Positions 24,871 to 31,653 of a stretch of DNA of 41,634 nt are shown here, one piece after another. The notes under the pieces were generated by a model. It saw only the letters and a program-made list of their open reading frames with translations, did not search any database and was not told where the DNA came from. Positions within the stretch are counted from its first letter, which is position 1. Each line of letters starts with the position of its first letter. Origin of the DNA: Oscillospiraceae bacterium (lineage in GTDB: Bacteria > Bacillota > Clostridia > Oscillospirales > Ruminococcaceae); the NCBI GenBank assembly GCA_022766785.1, contig JALEOL010000034.1, positions 1 to 41,634 on the forward strand, written 5' to 3'. The translations under genes were made by a program, and so were the position numbers.

Positions 24871-25488
24871 ATGCTGAAAAACTATGATGAGTTATCTCCC
24901 GTGGCGATAGACTGCCTGCGTGAGATAGGCAATATCGGTTCGGGAAGCGCCGCCTCCTCGCTGTCGGAGATGCTGGGGAAGCCTATCGATATGAAGGTCC
25001 CCAACGTATGCGTGCTGGAATATCAGCAGATAATCGACACCATGGGCGGCCCGGAGAAGATAATAACCGGTATCCTGGTGCGGCTCCAGGGCGATATCAA
25101 GGGCATGATGATGTTCCTGCTGGAGGACAGCTTCGCGCAGGTGGTGCTGTCTACTTTCATGAGTGCAGACAACGTCCAGGTCACAAATCTAGACGATATG
25201 CAGCTTTCTGTTATAACAGAAATGGGAAATATCATGGCGGGAAGCTATCTCAGGGCGCTGAGTACTCTTACCGGACTAACTATCGACATGGATATCCCGT
25301 CAATGACGGTGGATATGCTGGGGGCTATCATGAGCGTGCCGATAATCGAGTTCTCGCAGGTGGGCGACAAGGTGCTGTTCATCGACGACGGATTTGCGAT
25401 AGACGGCGTGGATATCAAATCCAATATCATTCTTATCCCGGAGATGGAGTCTCTCGAAACGCTTATGAAGAAACTTGGTGTTATGTGA
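24871..25488 (+). CDS. cheC: CheY-P phosphatase CheC
   Basis: CheC removes the phosphate from CheY and, in complex with CheD, tunes receptor adaptation. The 205-residue protein carries two CheC active-site patterns. One is D14, E18, N21 in IDCLREIGN, with P44 at the expected distance. The other is E117, N120 in VITEMGNIMAG. Both key pairs are intact, so an active enzyme is expected. The start is ATG at 24871, with TTAGGAGAAC upstream. The stop overlaps the cheD start (TGATG). No cheA, cheW, cheB or cheR lies in the window. Confidence 0.95.
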   Translation: MLKNYDELSPVAIDCLREIGNIGSGSAASSLSEMLGKPIDMKVPNVCVLEYQQIIDTMGGPEKIITGILVRLQGDIKGMMMFLLEDSFAQVVLSTFMSADNVQVTNLDDMQLSVITEMGNIMAGSYLRALSTLTGLTIDMDIPSMTVDMLGAIMSVPIIEFSQVGDKVLFIDDGFAIDGVDIKSNIILIPEMESLETLMKKLGVM

Positions 25489-25967
25489 TGGCAAATCTGA
25501 CGATAGGTATTTCCGACCTGAAAGTGTGCAGGCCGCCGGACGTGCTGGTGACTTACGCCCTCGGCTCCTGCGTGGGCATATGCCTGCTGGACAGCGCCAC
25601 AGGAGTCGGCGGTATGTCCCACATAATGCTCCCGGACAGCACCCAGGCGACCAACGGCTCTGCCACCCCGATGCGCTTCGCCGATACCGCAGTGCCGATG
25701 CTGGTAAACGAAATGGTGAAGCAGGGAGCAGCGCGTTCCAGGCTGAAGGCAAAGATCGCCGGCGGAGCGGTAATGTTCGCCACCGCGAGCGACAGGTTCA
25801 ATATCGGCGAGCGGAATATCGTGGCGGTAAAAGAGGCTCTGCGCAAGGAGGGCATCCCGATCGTCGCCGACGATACCGGTCTAAACTACGGACGCACCGT
25901 GTTCTTTTACCCGGAGACCGGGATAATGGAAGTGCGCGCGGCTTCCAAGGGCAACAAACAGTTGTAA
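25488..25967 (+). CDS. cheD: Chemoreceptor glutamine deamidase CheD
   Basis: CheD deamidates receptor glutamines and binds CheC. The 159-residue protein has all catalytic residues: T22, C28 in YALGSCVGICLL, and H45 in MSHIMLP. It also has the family blocks LKAKIAGGAVMF, RFNIGERNI and DDTGLNYGRTVFFYPETG. The start is the ATG at 25488-25490 that overlaps the cheC stop. The same frame is open far upstream to 25008, but that part overlaps cheC and has no family similarity. This is the last gene of the flagellar cluster. Confidence 0.96.
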   Translation: MANLTIGISDLKVCRPPDVLVTYALGSCVGICLLDSATGVGGMSHIMLPDSTQATNGSATPMRFADTAVPMLVNEMVKQGAARSRLKAKIAGGAVMFATASDRFNIGERNIVAVKEALRKEGIPIVADDTGLNYGRTVFFYPETGIMEVRAASKGNKQL

Positions 25968-26018
25968 ACACCTCCGCCGGGGGATATTGCCGAGTATCCT
26001 CGATTTAACATACTGATT

Positions 26019-26071
26019 AAGACGCTATGATGACCGCGGTATCCCCGGGGAAGGTCAGGCGCCTTTTTGTT
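26019..26071 (+). terminator. Putative terminator of the flagellar cluster
   Basis: TGACC (26031-26035) pairs with GGTCA (26053-26057). Outside it AAGACGC pairs imperfectly with GCGCCTT (26059-26065), and the run TTTTTG closes the structure. The loop holds a CCCCGGGG palindrome. The place, 50 bases after cheD and before the promoter of the next gene, fits the end of the operon. The stem is imperfect. Confidence 0.55.
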
Positions 26072-26160
26072 ATGTTAATGGAAATATTGCCACATTGTTG
26101 ATAAATTCGAATTTTTTTGGTGCAACATGTACAAAATCTATAAAATAAACGTATTGCCTA

Positions 26161-26189
26161 TTTACAAATTGCAGGATTTGTGATAGAAT
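26161..26189 (+). promoter_or_regulatory. Sigma-A promoter with operator-like repeat before the oxidoreductase gene
   Basis: TTTACA at 26161-26166, a 17-base spacer, and TAGAAT at 26184-26189, with a TG extended -10. An inverted repeat ACAAAT (26164-26169) and ATTTGT (26176-26181), separated by 6 bases, overlaps the -35 box and the spacer, which would suit a repressor. The leader runs some 85 bases to an AAGGAGGAAA site. The rest of the 313-base gap, apart from the terminator, is AT-rich and shows nothing else. Confidence 0.7.
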
Positions 26190-26280
26190 AATATAAGATC
26201 AGACAGTGTGCCTATGCCACAAGCAGACCGCTGTCACAACGGCAGCCACCAGCTGCTGAATTTTAAGGAGGAAAAATCCA

Positions 26281-29200
26281 ATGGCTAGAGAAAAGCAAAC
26301 AATGGACGGTAATAACGCTGCGGCTCATGTGTCCTATGCGTTCACAGACTTAGCGGCAATTTACCCCATTACCCCCTCGTCAGTTATGGCAGAGGTCACC
26401 GACTCCTGGTCTACCGCAGGTGTCAAGAACATCTTCGGCGAGCAGGTAAAGGTCGTTGAAATGCAGTCAGAGGCAGGCGCAGCAGGTGCTGTTCACGGCT
26501 CTCTGTCCGCAGGCGCTCTCACCACCACCTATACCGCATCTCAGGGTCTGCTGCTGATGATCCCCAACATGTACAAGATCGCAGGCGAGCTGCTTCCGTC
26601 GGTTATCCACGTTTCCGCTCGTGCAGTCGCTTCCCATGCGCTGTCTATCTTCGGCGACCACAGCGATATCTACGCTTGCCGTCAGACCGGTTATGCTATG
26701 CTGTGCTCCACCAATCCTCAGGAAGTAATGGATCTCGGCGCTGTTGCACACCTCGCAACTATCAAGGGCAGAGTTCCTTTCCTGCACTTCTTCGACGGCT
26801 TCCGTACCTCTCACGAGATCCAGAAGATCGAAAAGTGGGACTATGAGACCCTCAAGGGCATGGTAGATATGGACGCTGTTCAGGCGTTCCGTGACAGAGC
26901 GCTCAACCCTGAGAAGCCTGTTCTCCACGGTTCCGCACAGAACCCCGACATCTTCTTCCAGGCAAGAGAGGCTTGCAACACATACTACAACAACATTCCG
27001 AATGTAGTTACCGAGTACATGAACAAGGTCAACGCAGAGATCGGTACAGACTACAAGCTGTTCAACTACTACGGCGCTCCCGACGCTGAGGAAGTCATCG
27101 TAGCAATGGGCTCCGTTTGCGACACCATCGAGGAGACCATCGACTACATGCTCAAGCAGGGCAGAAAGGTCGGTCTGGTTAAGGTAAGACTGTACAGACC
27201 GTTCGTATCCTCCGCATTCGTTGACGCTATCCCTGCAACCGTTAAGAAGATCTCTGTTCTCGACAGAACAAAGGAGCCCGGTTCTCTCGGCGAGCCGCTG
27301 TACCTCGACGTAGTAGCAGCTCTCAAGAAGGAGAACAAGTTCCAGGACGCTCTGGTATTCACCGGACGTTACGGTCTTGGTTCAAAGGACTGCAACCCGG
27401 CTCAGATCATCGCCGTTTACAACAACACCGAGAAGCCGGTATTCACCCTCGGTATCACTGATGACGTTACCAACCTGTCCCTCACTCCCACCGAGAACCC
27501 GAACACCACTCCGGAAGGCACCACCTGCTGCAAGTTCTGGGGTCTTGGCTCTGACGGTACCGTTGGTGCGAACAAGAACTCTATCAAGATCATCGGCGAC
27601 CACACCGACATGTACGCGCAGGCTTACTTCGCTTACGACTCCAAGAAGTCCGGCGGCGTTACCATTTCTCACCTGCGTTTCGGTAAGACGCCGATCAAGT
27701 CCACATACTTCATCAACAAGGCAAACTTCGTTGCATGTCACAACCCGTCCTATATCGACAAGTACGATATGGTTCAGGACGTTGTCCCCGGCGGCTCCTT
27801 CCTGCTGAACTGCCACTGGACAGTGGACGAGCTGGACGAGAAGCTCCCGGCTCCCGTAAAGGCTTACATAGCTAAGAACAACATCAACTTCTACATCATC
27901 AACGCTAACAAGGTGGCAAGAGAGATCGGTCTGGGCAACAAGACCAACACCGTGCTCCAGTCCGCGTTCTTCTCTATCGCGAATATCATTCCGCCCGAGG
28001 ACGCTATCACCTACATGAAGAAGATGGCGTACAAGTCCTTTGCCAAGAAGGGCGACGATATCGTCAACATGAACTACGCCGCTATCGAAAAGGGCGCAGG
28101 CGAGGTCATCAAGGTCGACGTTCCTGCTTCCTGGGCTGACGCCGAGGGTGAGCTTCCTGTTCACAAGGCTGAGGGCGACAACAAGTTCCTGGTTGACTTC
28201 GTAAACAAGGTTCAGATCCCTGTAAACGCTCAGCGCGGTGACCAGATCCCTGTTTCCACATTCGTTGACATGGACATTGTTGACGGTACATTCCCCCAGG
28301 GCTCCGCTGCTTACGAGAAGCGCGGTATCGCTGTTGATGTTCCCGAGTGGCAGACAGAGAACTGCATTCAGTGTAACCAGTGTTCGTTCGTATGTCCGCA
28401 CGCAGTTATCCGTCCTGTTATCATGACTGCTGACGAGGCTGCTGCTGCTCCTGCTTCCGCTAAGATGAAGGACGCAATGCAGCTCCCCGGCATGAAGTTC
28501 GGCATGACGATCTCCGTTCTGGACTGCACCGGCTGCGGCGTTTGCGCACAGGTTTGCCCGGCTAAGAACAAGGCTCTCGTTATGAAGCCCCTGGATACTC
28601 AGATGGATCAGCAGCCGGTATTCGACTATGCTGTTGCAAAGGTATCCGACAAGACCGAGGTTCACGAGAAGTTCAAGGAGACCACCGTAAAGGGTTCTCA
28701 GTTCAAGCAGCCGCTGCTCGAATTCTCCGGCGCATGCGCAGGCTGCGGCGAGACTCCGTATGCTAAGCTTGTAACTCAGCTGTTCGGCGACAGAATGTAC
28801 ATCGCCAACGCAACAGGCTGCTCCTCTATCTGGGCAGGTTCTGAGCCGTCCACTCCGTACACCACCAACAAGGAAGGCAAGGGTCCGGCTTGGGCTAACT
28901 CCCTGTTCGAGGACAACGCAGAGTTCGGTCTGGGTATGTTCCTGGCTCAGGACACTCTCCGCAAGAGAGCACAGAGCAAGCTGAAGGAGATCGCAGCGCT
29001 TGAGGGTCACGAGAAGGCTAAGGCGCTCATCGACGAGTACTTCGCAACCGAGAACGACGGCAAGGCAAACGCGGTTGCTACAAAGAACCTCGTTTCAGCA
29101 TTCGAGAACTGCCAGTGCTCCACAGAGCCGCTGGTAGCAGAGGTTCTGAAGCTGAAGAACTACCTCTCCAAGAAGAGCCAGTGGATCTTCGGCGGCGACG

Positions 29201-29844
29201 GCTGGGCTTATGATATCGGCTACGGCGGACTTGACCACGTTCTGGCTTCCGGTAAGAACGTAAACGTTCTGGTATTCGATACCGAGGTTTACTCCAACAC
29301 CGGCGGACAGGCTTCCAAGGCTACCAACGTGGGCGCAGTTGCACAGTTCGCAGCAGGCGGTAAGGACGTTAAGAAGAAGGATCTGGCAGGCATCGCAATG
29401 AGCTACGGCTACGTTTACGTTGCACAGATCGCAATGGGCGCTGACAAGAACCAGTGCTTAAAGGCTATCGCAGAGGCTGAGGCTTATGACGGACCTTCCC
29501 TGATCATCGCATACGCACCCTGCATCAACCACGGTATCAAGGGCGGTCTGACCATCGCTCAGCAGGTTGAGAAGGAAGCAGTTGAGGCAGGTTATTGGCA
29601 TCTGTTCCGCTTCAATCCGTCTCTGGCAGACGAGGGCAAGAACCCGTTCTCCCTCGACAGCAAGGCTCCGACCGGCGATTACAAGGCGTTCATGATGAGA
29701 GAGGTACGTTACAACTCCCTCATGCGTGCTAACCCCGAGAGAGCTACTGTTCTGTTCGACAAGGCAGTTAAGAACTCCGAGGCTAAGTACAAGCACCTCG
29801 TTGAGATGCAGAATATGTACGCTGACGAGTTCAAGCAGGACTAA
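26281..29844 (+). CDS. nifJ: Pyruvate:ferredoxin (flavodoxin) oxidoreductase
   Basis: This enzyme oxidises pyruvate with CoA to acetyl-CoA and CO2, reducing ferredoxin; it is the central anaerobic pyruvate step. The 1187-residue single chain has the usual fused domains. The N-terminal pyruvate domain has YAFTDLAAIYPITPSSVMAE. The ferredoxin domain has two CxxCxxCxxxC-type clusters, starting at C695 (CIQCNQCSFVCPH) and C749 (CTGCGVCAQVCPA). The cysteines binding the proximal cluster begin at about 819 (CAGCGETPY). The thiamine-binding motif begins near 972 (GDGWAYDIGYGGLDHV, then SNTGGQASKAT). The start is ATG at 26281, with AAGGAGGAAA upstream. Frequent GTT, GCT and GGT codons suggest high expression. 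Confidence 0.98.
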   Translation: MAREKQTMDGNNAAAHVSYAFTDLAAIYPITPSSVMAEVTDSWSTAGVKNIFGEQVKVVEMQSEAGAAGAVHGSLSAGALTTTYTASQGLLLMIPNMYKIAGELLPSVIHVSARAVASHALSIFGDHSDIYACRQTGYAMLCSTNPQEVMDLGAVAHLATIKGRVPFLHFFDGFRTSHEIQKIEKWDYETLKGMVDMDAVQAFRDRALNPEKPVLHGSAQNPDIFFQAREACNTYYNNIPNVVTEYMNKVNAEIGTDYKLFNYYGAPDAEEVIVAMGSVCDTIEETIDYMLKQGRKVGLVKVRLYRPFVSSAFVDAIPATVKKISVLDRTKEPGSLGEPLYLDVVAALKKENKFQDALVFTGRYGLGSKDCNPAQIIAVYNNTEKPVFTLGITDDVTNLSLTPTENPNTTPEGTTCCKFWGLGSDGTVGANKNSIKIIGDHTDMYAQAYFAYDSKKSGGVTISHLRFGKTPIKSTYFINKANFVACHNPSYIDKYDMVQDVVPGGSFLLNCHWTVDELDEKLPAPVKAYIAKNNINFYIINANKVAREIGLGNKTNTVLQSAFFSIANIIPPEDAITYMKKMAYKSFAKKGDDIVNMNYAAIEKGAGEVIKVDVPASWADAEGELPVHKAEGDNKFLVDFVNKVQIPVNAQRGDQIPVSTFVDMDIVDGTFPQGSAAYEKRGIAVDVPEWQTENCIQCNQCSFVCPHAVIRPVIMTADEAAAAPASAKMKDAMQLPGMKFGMTISVLDCTGCGVCAQVCPAKNKALVMKPLDTQMDQQPVFDYAVAKVSDKTEVHEKFKETTVKGSQFKQPLLEFSGACAGCGETPYAKLVTQLFGDRMYIANATGCSSIWAGSEPSTPYTTNKEGKGPAWANSLFEDNAEFGLGMFLAQDTLRKRAQSKLKEIAALEGHEKAKALIDEYFATENDGKANAVATKNLVSAFENCQCSTEPLVAEVLKLKNYLSKKSQWIFGGDGWAYDIGYGGLDHVLASGKNVNVLVFDTEVYSNTGGQASKATNVGAVAQFAAGGKDVKKKDLAGIAMSYGYVYVAQIAMGADKNQCLKAIAEAEAYDGPSLIIAYAPCINHGIKGGLTIAQQVEKEAVEAGYWHLFRFNPSLADEGKNPFSLDSKAPTGDYKAFMMREVRYNSLMRANPERATVLFDKAVKNSEAKYKHLVEMQNMYADEFKQD

Positions 29845-29865
29845 TTATCACCCAATAGCATTTTT

Positions 29866-29900
29866 CCCCTCCGGGCGACCGGGGGGGATCTTGTTATTTT
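29866..29900 (+). terminator. Rho-independent terminator after the oxidoreductase gene
   Basis: CCCCTCCGG (29866-29874) and CCGGGGGGG (29879-29887) form a 9-pair stem with one G-U pair and a GCGA tetraloop, followed by ATCTTGTTATTTT. It sits 21 bases after the stop codon. The same hairpin lies just beyond the stop of the converging XRE gene but has no U-run in that direction. Confidence 0.85.
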
Positions 29901-30139
29901 GGCTCAAAGAGCGAGTCGATCGTGGTATTCAGTATTTTTGCGATAACATACAGCTCCTTGTCGTTTGCCGCCCTGACCTGTCCCTCAAGCTTTGAGTAGC
30001 TTGTGGGATTTATGTCACAGCCTGCGGTCTGCATCATGGCAACGAAGTCCTTTTGCTTGATGTTCCGGCTTTTCCGCAGACGCTCGATGTTCCTGCCGAC
30101 TATGTTTGCCGTGCCGTAGTCCTGTTTTCTTGTTTTCAT
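29894..30139 (-). CDS. Small XRE-family (Cro/CI-type) transcriptional regulator
   Basis: An 81-residue DNA-binding protein consisting of almost nothing but a helix-turn-helix domain. NIVGRNIERLRKSRNIKQKD leads into FVAMMQTAGCDINPTSYSKL, where the second helix reads, and ends with ELYVIAKILNTTIDSLFEPK. No effector domain is present. The start is ATG at 30139-30137, with GAGG seven bases upstream. It is divergent from the small membrane-protein gene at 30260, and the 120 bases between them contain overlapping promoters and repeated operator-like sites. It therefore probably represses itself and that neighbour (inference). Confidence 0.85.
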   Translation of the reverse strand: MKTRKQDYGTANIVGRNIERLRKSRNIKQKDFVAMMQTAGCDINPTSYSKLEGQVRAANDKELYVIAKILNTTIDSLFEPK

Positions 30140-30168
30140 AGTAAGACCTCACTTTTTTTCTTACTAGA

Positions 30169-30194
30169 ATTATATGTGAAAAAACACTTGACAA
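30169..30194 (-). promoter_or_regulatory. Possible promoter of the XRE gene
   Basis: On the minus strand TATAAT occupies 30174-30169, about 30 bases before the start codon. The best -35 match, TTGTCA at 30194-30189, is only 14 bases away, shorter than ideal. It overlaps the -35 box of the divergent promoter. Confidence 0.4.
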
Positions 30195-30216
30195 AATTCC
30201 AAAATGGAATTATAAT
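30188..30216 (+). promoter_or_regulatory. Consensus sigma-A promoter of the zinc-ribbon membrane gene
   Basis: TTGACA (30188-30193), a 17-base spacer and TATAAT (30211-30216) match the consensus at all twelve positions. Its spacer is filled by a perfect inverted repeat, so it is likely strong but repressed. Confidence 0.85.
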
Positions 30217-30239
30217 ATAGATAATTCCAAAACAGAAGT
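30195..30239. promoter_or_regulatory. Operator-like repeats between the XRE gene and its divergent neighbour
   Basis: Site 1, 30195-30211, is the perfect inverted repeat AATTCC-AAAAT-GGAATT between the -35 and -10 boxes. Site 2, 30223-30239, is AATTCCAAAACAGAAGT, sharing the left half-site and a degenerate right half. The centres are 28 bases apart, near the start point of transcription. This is the layout of a Cro/CI-type operator pair; binding by the adjacent XRE protein is inferred. Confidence 0.65.
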
Positions 30240-30259
30240 ATAAGTAGGAGGCTTAGGTT

Positions 30260-30601
30260 ATGTACAAGGGTTGGACAAATTTTAACAGGGTGCTTATGGG
30301 TATGAGCATGGGAGTATATTTCGTGCTTATTGCTGTTGCTGTGATTTGTTTCCGCGATATCTGGTGGGTATGGATTCTGGGTTGCATTGGTATTTTTATG
30401 GTTTTTGCTGCGCATTGTATATGGGGTCTTTTCGTTGAGATGTCACAAAATATAATTATAATGTCGGAAAAGCTCAGCGGCGGTCAGGTAGAAAAAATAA
30501 AGAAAGACACCAGACCATGGATATGTAACCGCTGCGGAAATTTCAATCCTGCCAGCAGTGTGATATGTGGCAGCTGCGGACAGCAGAAGAGCGGTCAATG
30601 A
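30260..30601 (+). CDS. Small membrane protein with C-terminal zinc ribbon
   Basis: I do not recognise a named family. The 113-residue protein has two hydrophobic helices (about residues 13-31, LMGMSMGVYFVLIAVAVICF, and 36-58, VWILGCIGIFMVFAAHCIWG). A short amphipathic linker follows. The C-terminal zinc ribbon is WICNRCGNFNPASSVICGSC, with CxxC pairs at about residues 91-94 and 105-108. Both termini are probably cytoplasmic. The start is ATG at 30260, with TAGGAGGCTTAGG upstream. It has a consensus promoter with operator-like repeats and is divergent from a small XRE regulator, so the pair looks like a self-contained regulated module. Its function is unknown. Confidence 0.8.
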   Translation: MYKGWTNFNRVLMGMSMGVYFVLIAVAVICFRDIWWVWILGCIGIFMVFAAHCIWGLFVEMSQNIIIMSEKLSGGQVEKIKKDTRPWICNRCGNFNPASSVICGSCGQQKSGQ

Positions 30602-30612
30602 AAATTAACATG

Positions 30613-30646
30613 CTCCCCACTGTGTATGGTGGGGAGTTATTCTGTT
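30613..30646 (+). terminator. Rho-independent terminator
   Basis: CTCCCCAC (30613-30620) and GTGGGGAG (30629-30636) form an 8-pair stem around an 8-base loop, followed by TTATTCTGTT. It lies 11 bases after the stop of the zinc-ribbon membrane gene. Confidence 0.8.
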
Positions 30647-30670
30647 CCATGCTGTTTTTTCACAAACACC

Positions 30671-30699
30671 TTGCAAATCCCTCGCCTTTGTGATACAAT
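30671..30699 (+). promoter_or_regulatory. Sigma-A promoter of the PHP gene
   Basis: TTGCAA (30671-30676), a 17-base spacer and TACAAT (30694-30699), with TG making an extended -10. Transcription would start about 25 bases before the start codon, leaving a leader that is little more than the ribosome binding site. Confidence 0.75.
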
Positions 30700-30729
30700 G
30701 AGATACAGAACAAAATGGAGGGGAAAGAC

Positions 30730-31419
30730 ATGTACAAATACGAAACACATCTTCATACAAAAGAGGGAAGCGCCTGCGCCAGCGCTCCTGGGGCTGATAT
30801 GGCGAGGGCGCACAAGGCGGCAGGCTATGACGGGATATTCGTCACCGACCACTTCTTTAATGCAAACACCGCCGTGCCGAGGGATCTCCCCTGGGAGGAA
30901 CGCGTTGACAGATATTTCCTCGGATATGAGCGCGCAAAGGAAGTCGGGGACGAGATCGGGCTGAAAGTCTGGTTCGGGTGCGAATTCACGGTGTACAACG
31001 CCGATTTCCTGATCTACGGCATGACAAAGGACTGGATGAAGCAGAACGAGCAGGCGCTCATGCATATGGACGAGCGCGAGCTTTTCCGGGGACTGAGGGA
31101 TATGGGGTGCTTTATCGTTCACGCGCACCCGTTCCGCTATGATCCGTATATCCACCACATCAGCCTTTATCCGCATGATGTGGACGCCGTGGAGGTCATC
31201 AACGCCAGCCACGACCCCAGAAAGCTGTACAACGAGCGCGCAAAGCTCTACGCCGACAGCTACGGGCTGATAAAGACCGGCGGCTCGGACAGTCACCACC
31301 TGAACAGGCTTTTCGGCGGCGGTATCGACGTTCCAGAGCCGATAAACTGCCCCGAGGACTATCTCCGGCTGCTAAGAGAGGGAAAGGTCTACCCCAGGGA
31401 AAGAACTCTCGAAGTGTGA
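30730..31419 (+). CDS. PHP-domain metal-dependent phosphoesterase
   Basis: A 229-residue protein of the polymerase-and-histidinol-phosphatase (PHP) superfamily, hydrolases with a metal cluster bound by His, Asp and Glu. The characteristic motifs appear in order: HLHTKEGS near the start, GYDGIFVTDHFF, GCEFTVY, FIVHAHPFR, DAVEVINASHDP, and the final GGSDSHH. All expected metal ligands are present, so it should be active, but the substrate cannot be told; nucleotide or sugar phosphates are typical. I choose ATG at 30730, with GGAGGGGAAAG ahead of it, over the ATG at 30715 that lies within the ribosome site. It has its own promoter and terminator. Confidence 0.9.
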   Translation: MYKYETHLHTKEGSACASAPGADMARAHKAAGYDGIFVTDHFFNANTAVPRDLPWEERVDRYFLGYERAKEVGDEIGLKVWFGCEFTVYNADFLIYGMTKDWMKQNEQALMHMDERELFRGLRDMGCFIVHAHPFRYDPYIHHISLYPHDVDAVEVINASHDPRKLYNERAKLYADSYGLIKTGGSDSHHLNRLFGGGIDVPEPINCPEDYLRLLREGKVYPRERTLEV

Positions 31420-31438
31420 CAAAACCGCAAAAACCAAT

Positions 31439-31462
31439 GGGTGGGCGCTGCTCACCCTTTTT
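31439..31462 (+). terminator. Rho-independent terminator after the PHP gene
   Basis: GGGTGGGC (31439-31446) and GCTCACCC (31450-31457) form an 8-pair stem (one G-U) around a 3-base loop, followed by TTTTT at 31458-31462. It lies 19 bases after the stop. Confidence 0.8.
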
Positions 31463-31541
31463 CGGGTCATATCGAAGCCGCTGATTTTGTCGTTTCAGTC
31501 GGATTTCATATAGCGGAAATGTGAAAATTTCAAAAAAGGTA

Positions 31542-31570
31542 TTAACATTCACGCGAAAATGTGCTATAAT
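31542..31570 (+). promoter_or_regulatory. Sigma-A promoter of the class A PBP gene
   Basis: TTAACA (31542-31547), a 17-base spacer and TATAAT (31565-31570), with an extended -10 TG. The leader is about 75 bases. No other feature was seen in the 31463-31541 stretch. Confidence 0.75.
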
Positions 31571-31653
31571 AAAAGAGTACATGCAGATGTACAGTCATTG
31601 ATTTCCAGAAGATACCAGCTATGCCGGACATACGGCACAAGGGTGAACAAATA

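Noticed and set aside
25008-25487. Upstream part of the cheD frame, overlapping cheC
   Set aside because: It has no family similarity; cheD homologues start at the ATG overlapping the cheC stop.
1-25967. Sigma-28 promoters inside the cluster
   Set aside because: I looked in the main gaps for TAAA with a downstream GCCGATAA at the proper distance and found no convincing match.
26005-26030. Possible third copy of the inverted-repeat element (ATACTGATTAAGACGCTATG)
   Set aside because: Only short stretches match the ends of copies A and B, and the bases take part in the probable terminator after cheD; too weak to call.
27382-29010. Long minus-strand open frame opposite the pyruvate oxidoreductase gene
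   Set aside because: It is a shadow of the codon usage of a highly expressed sense gene and shows no motif of its own.
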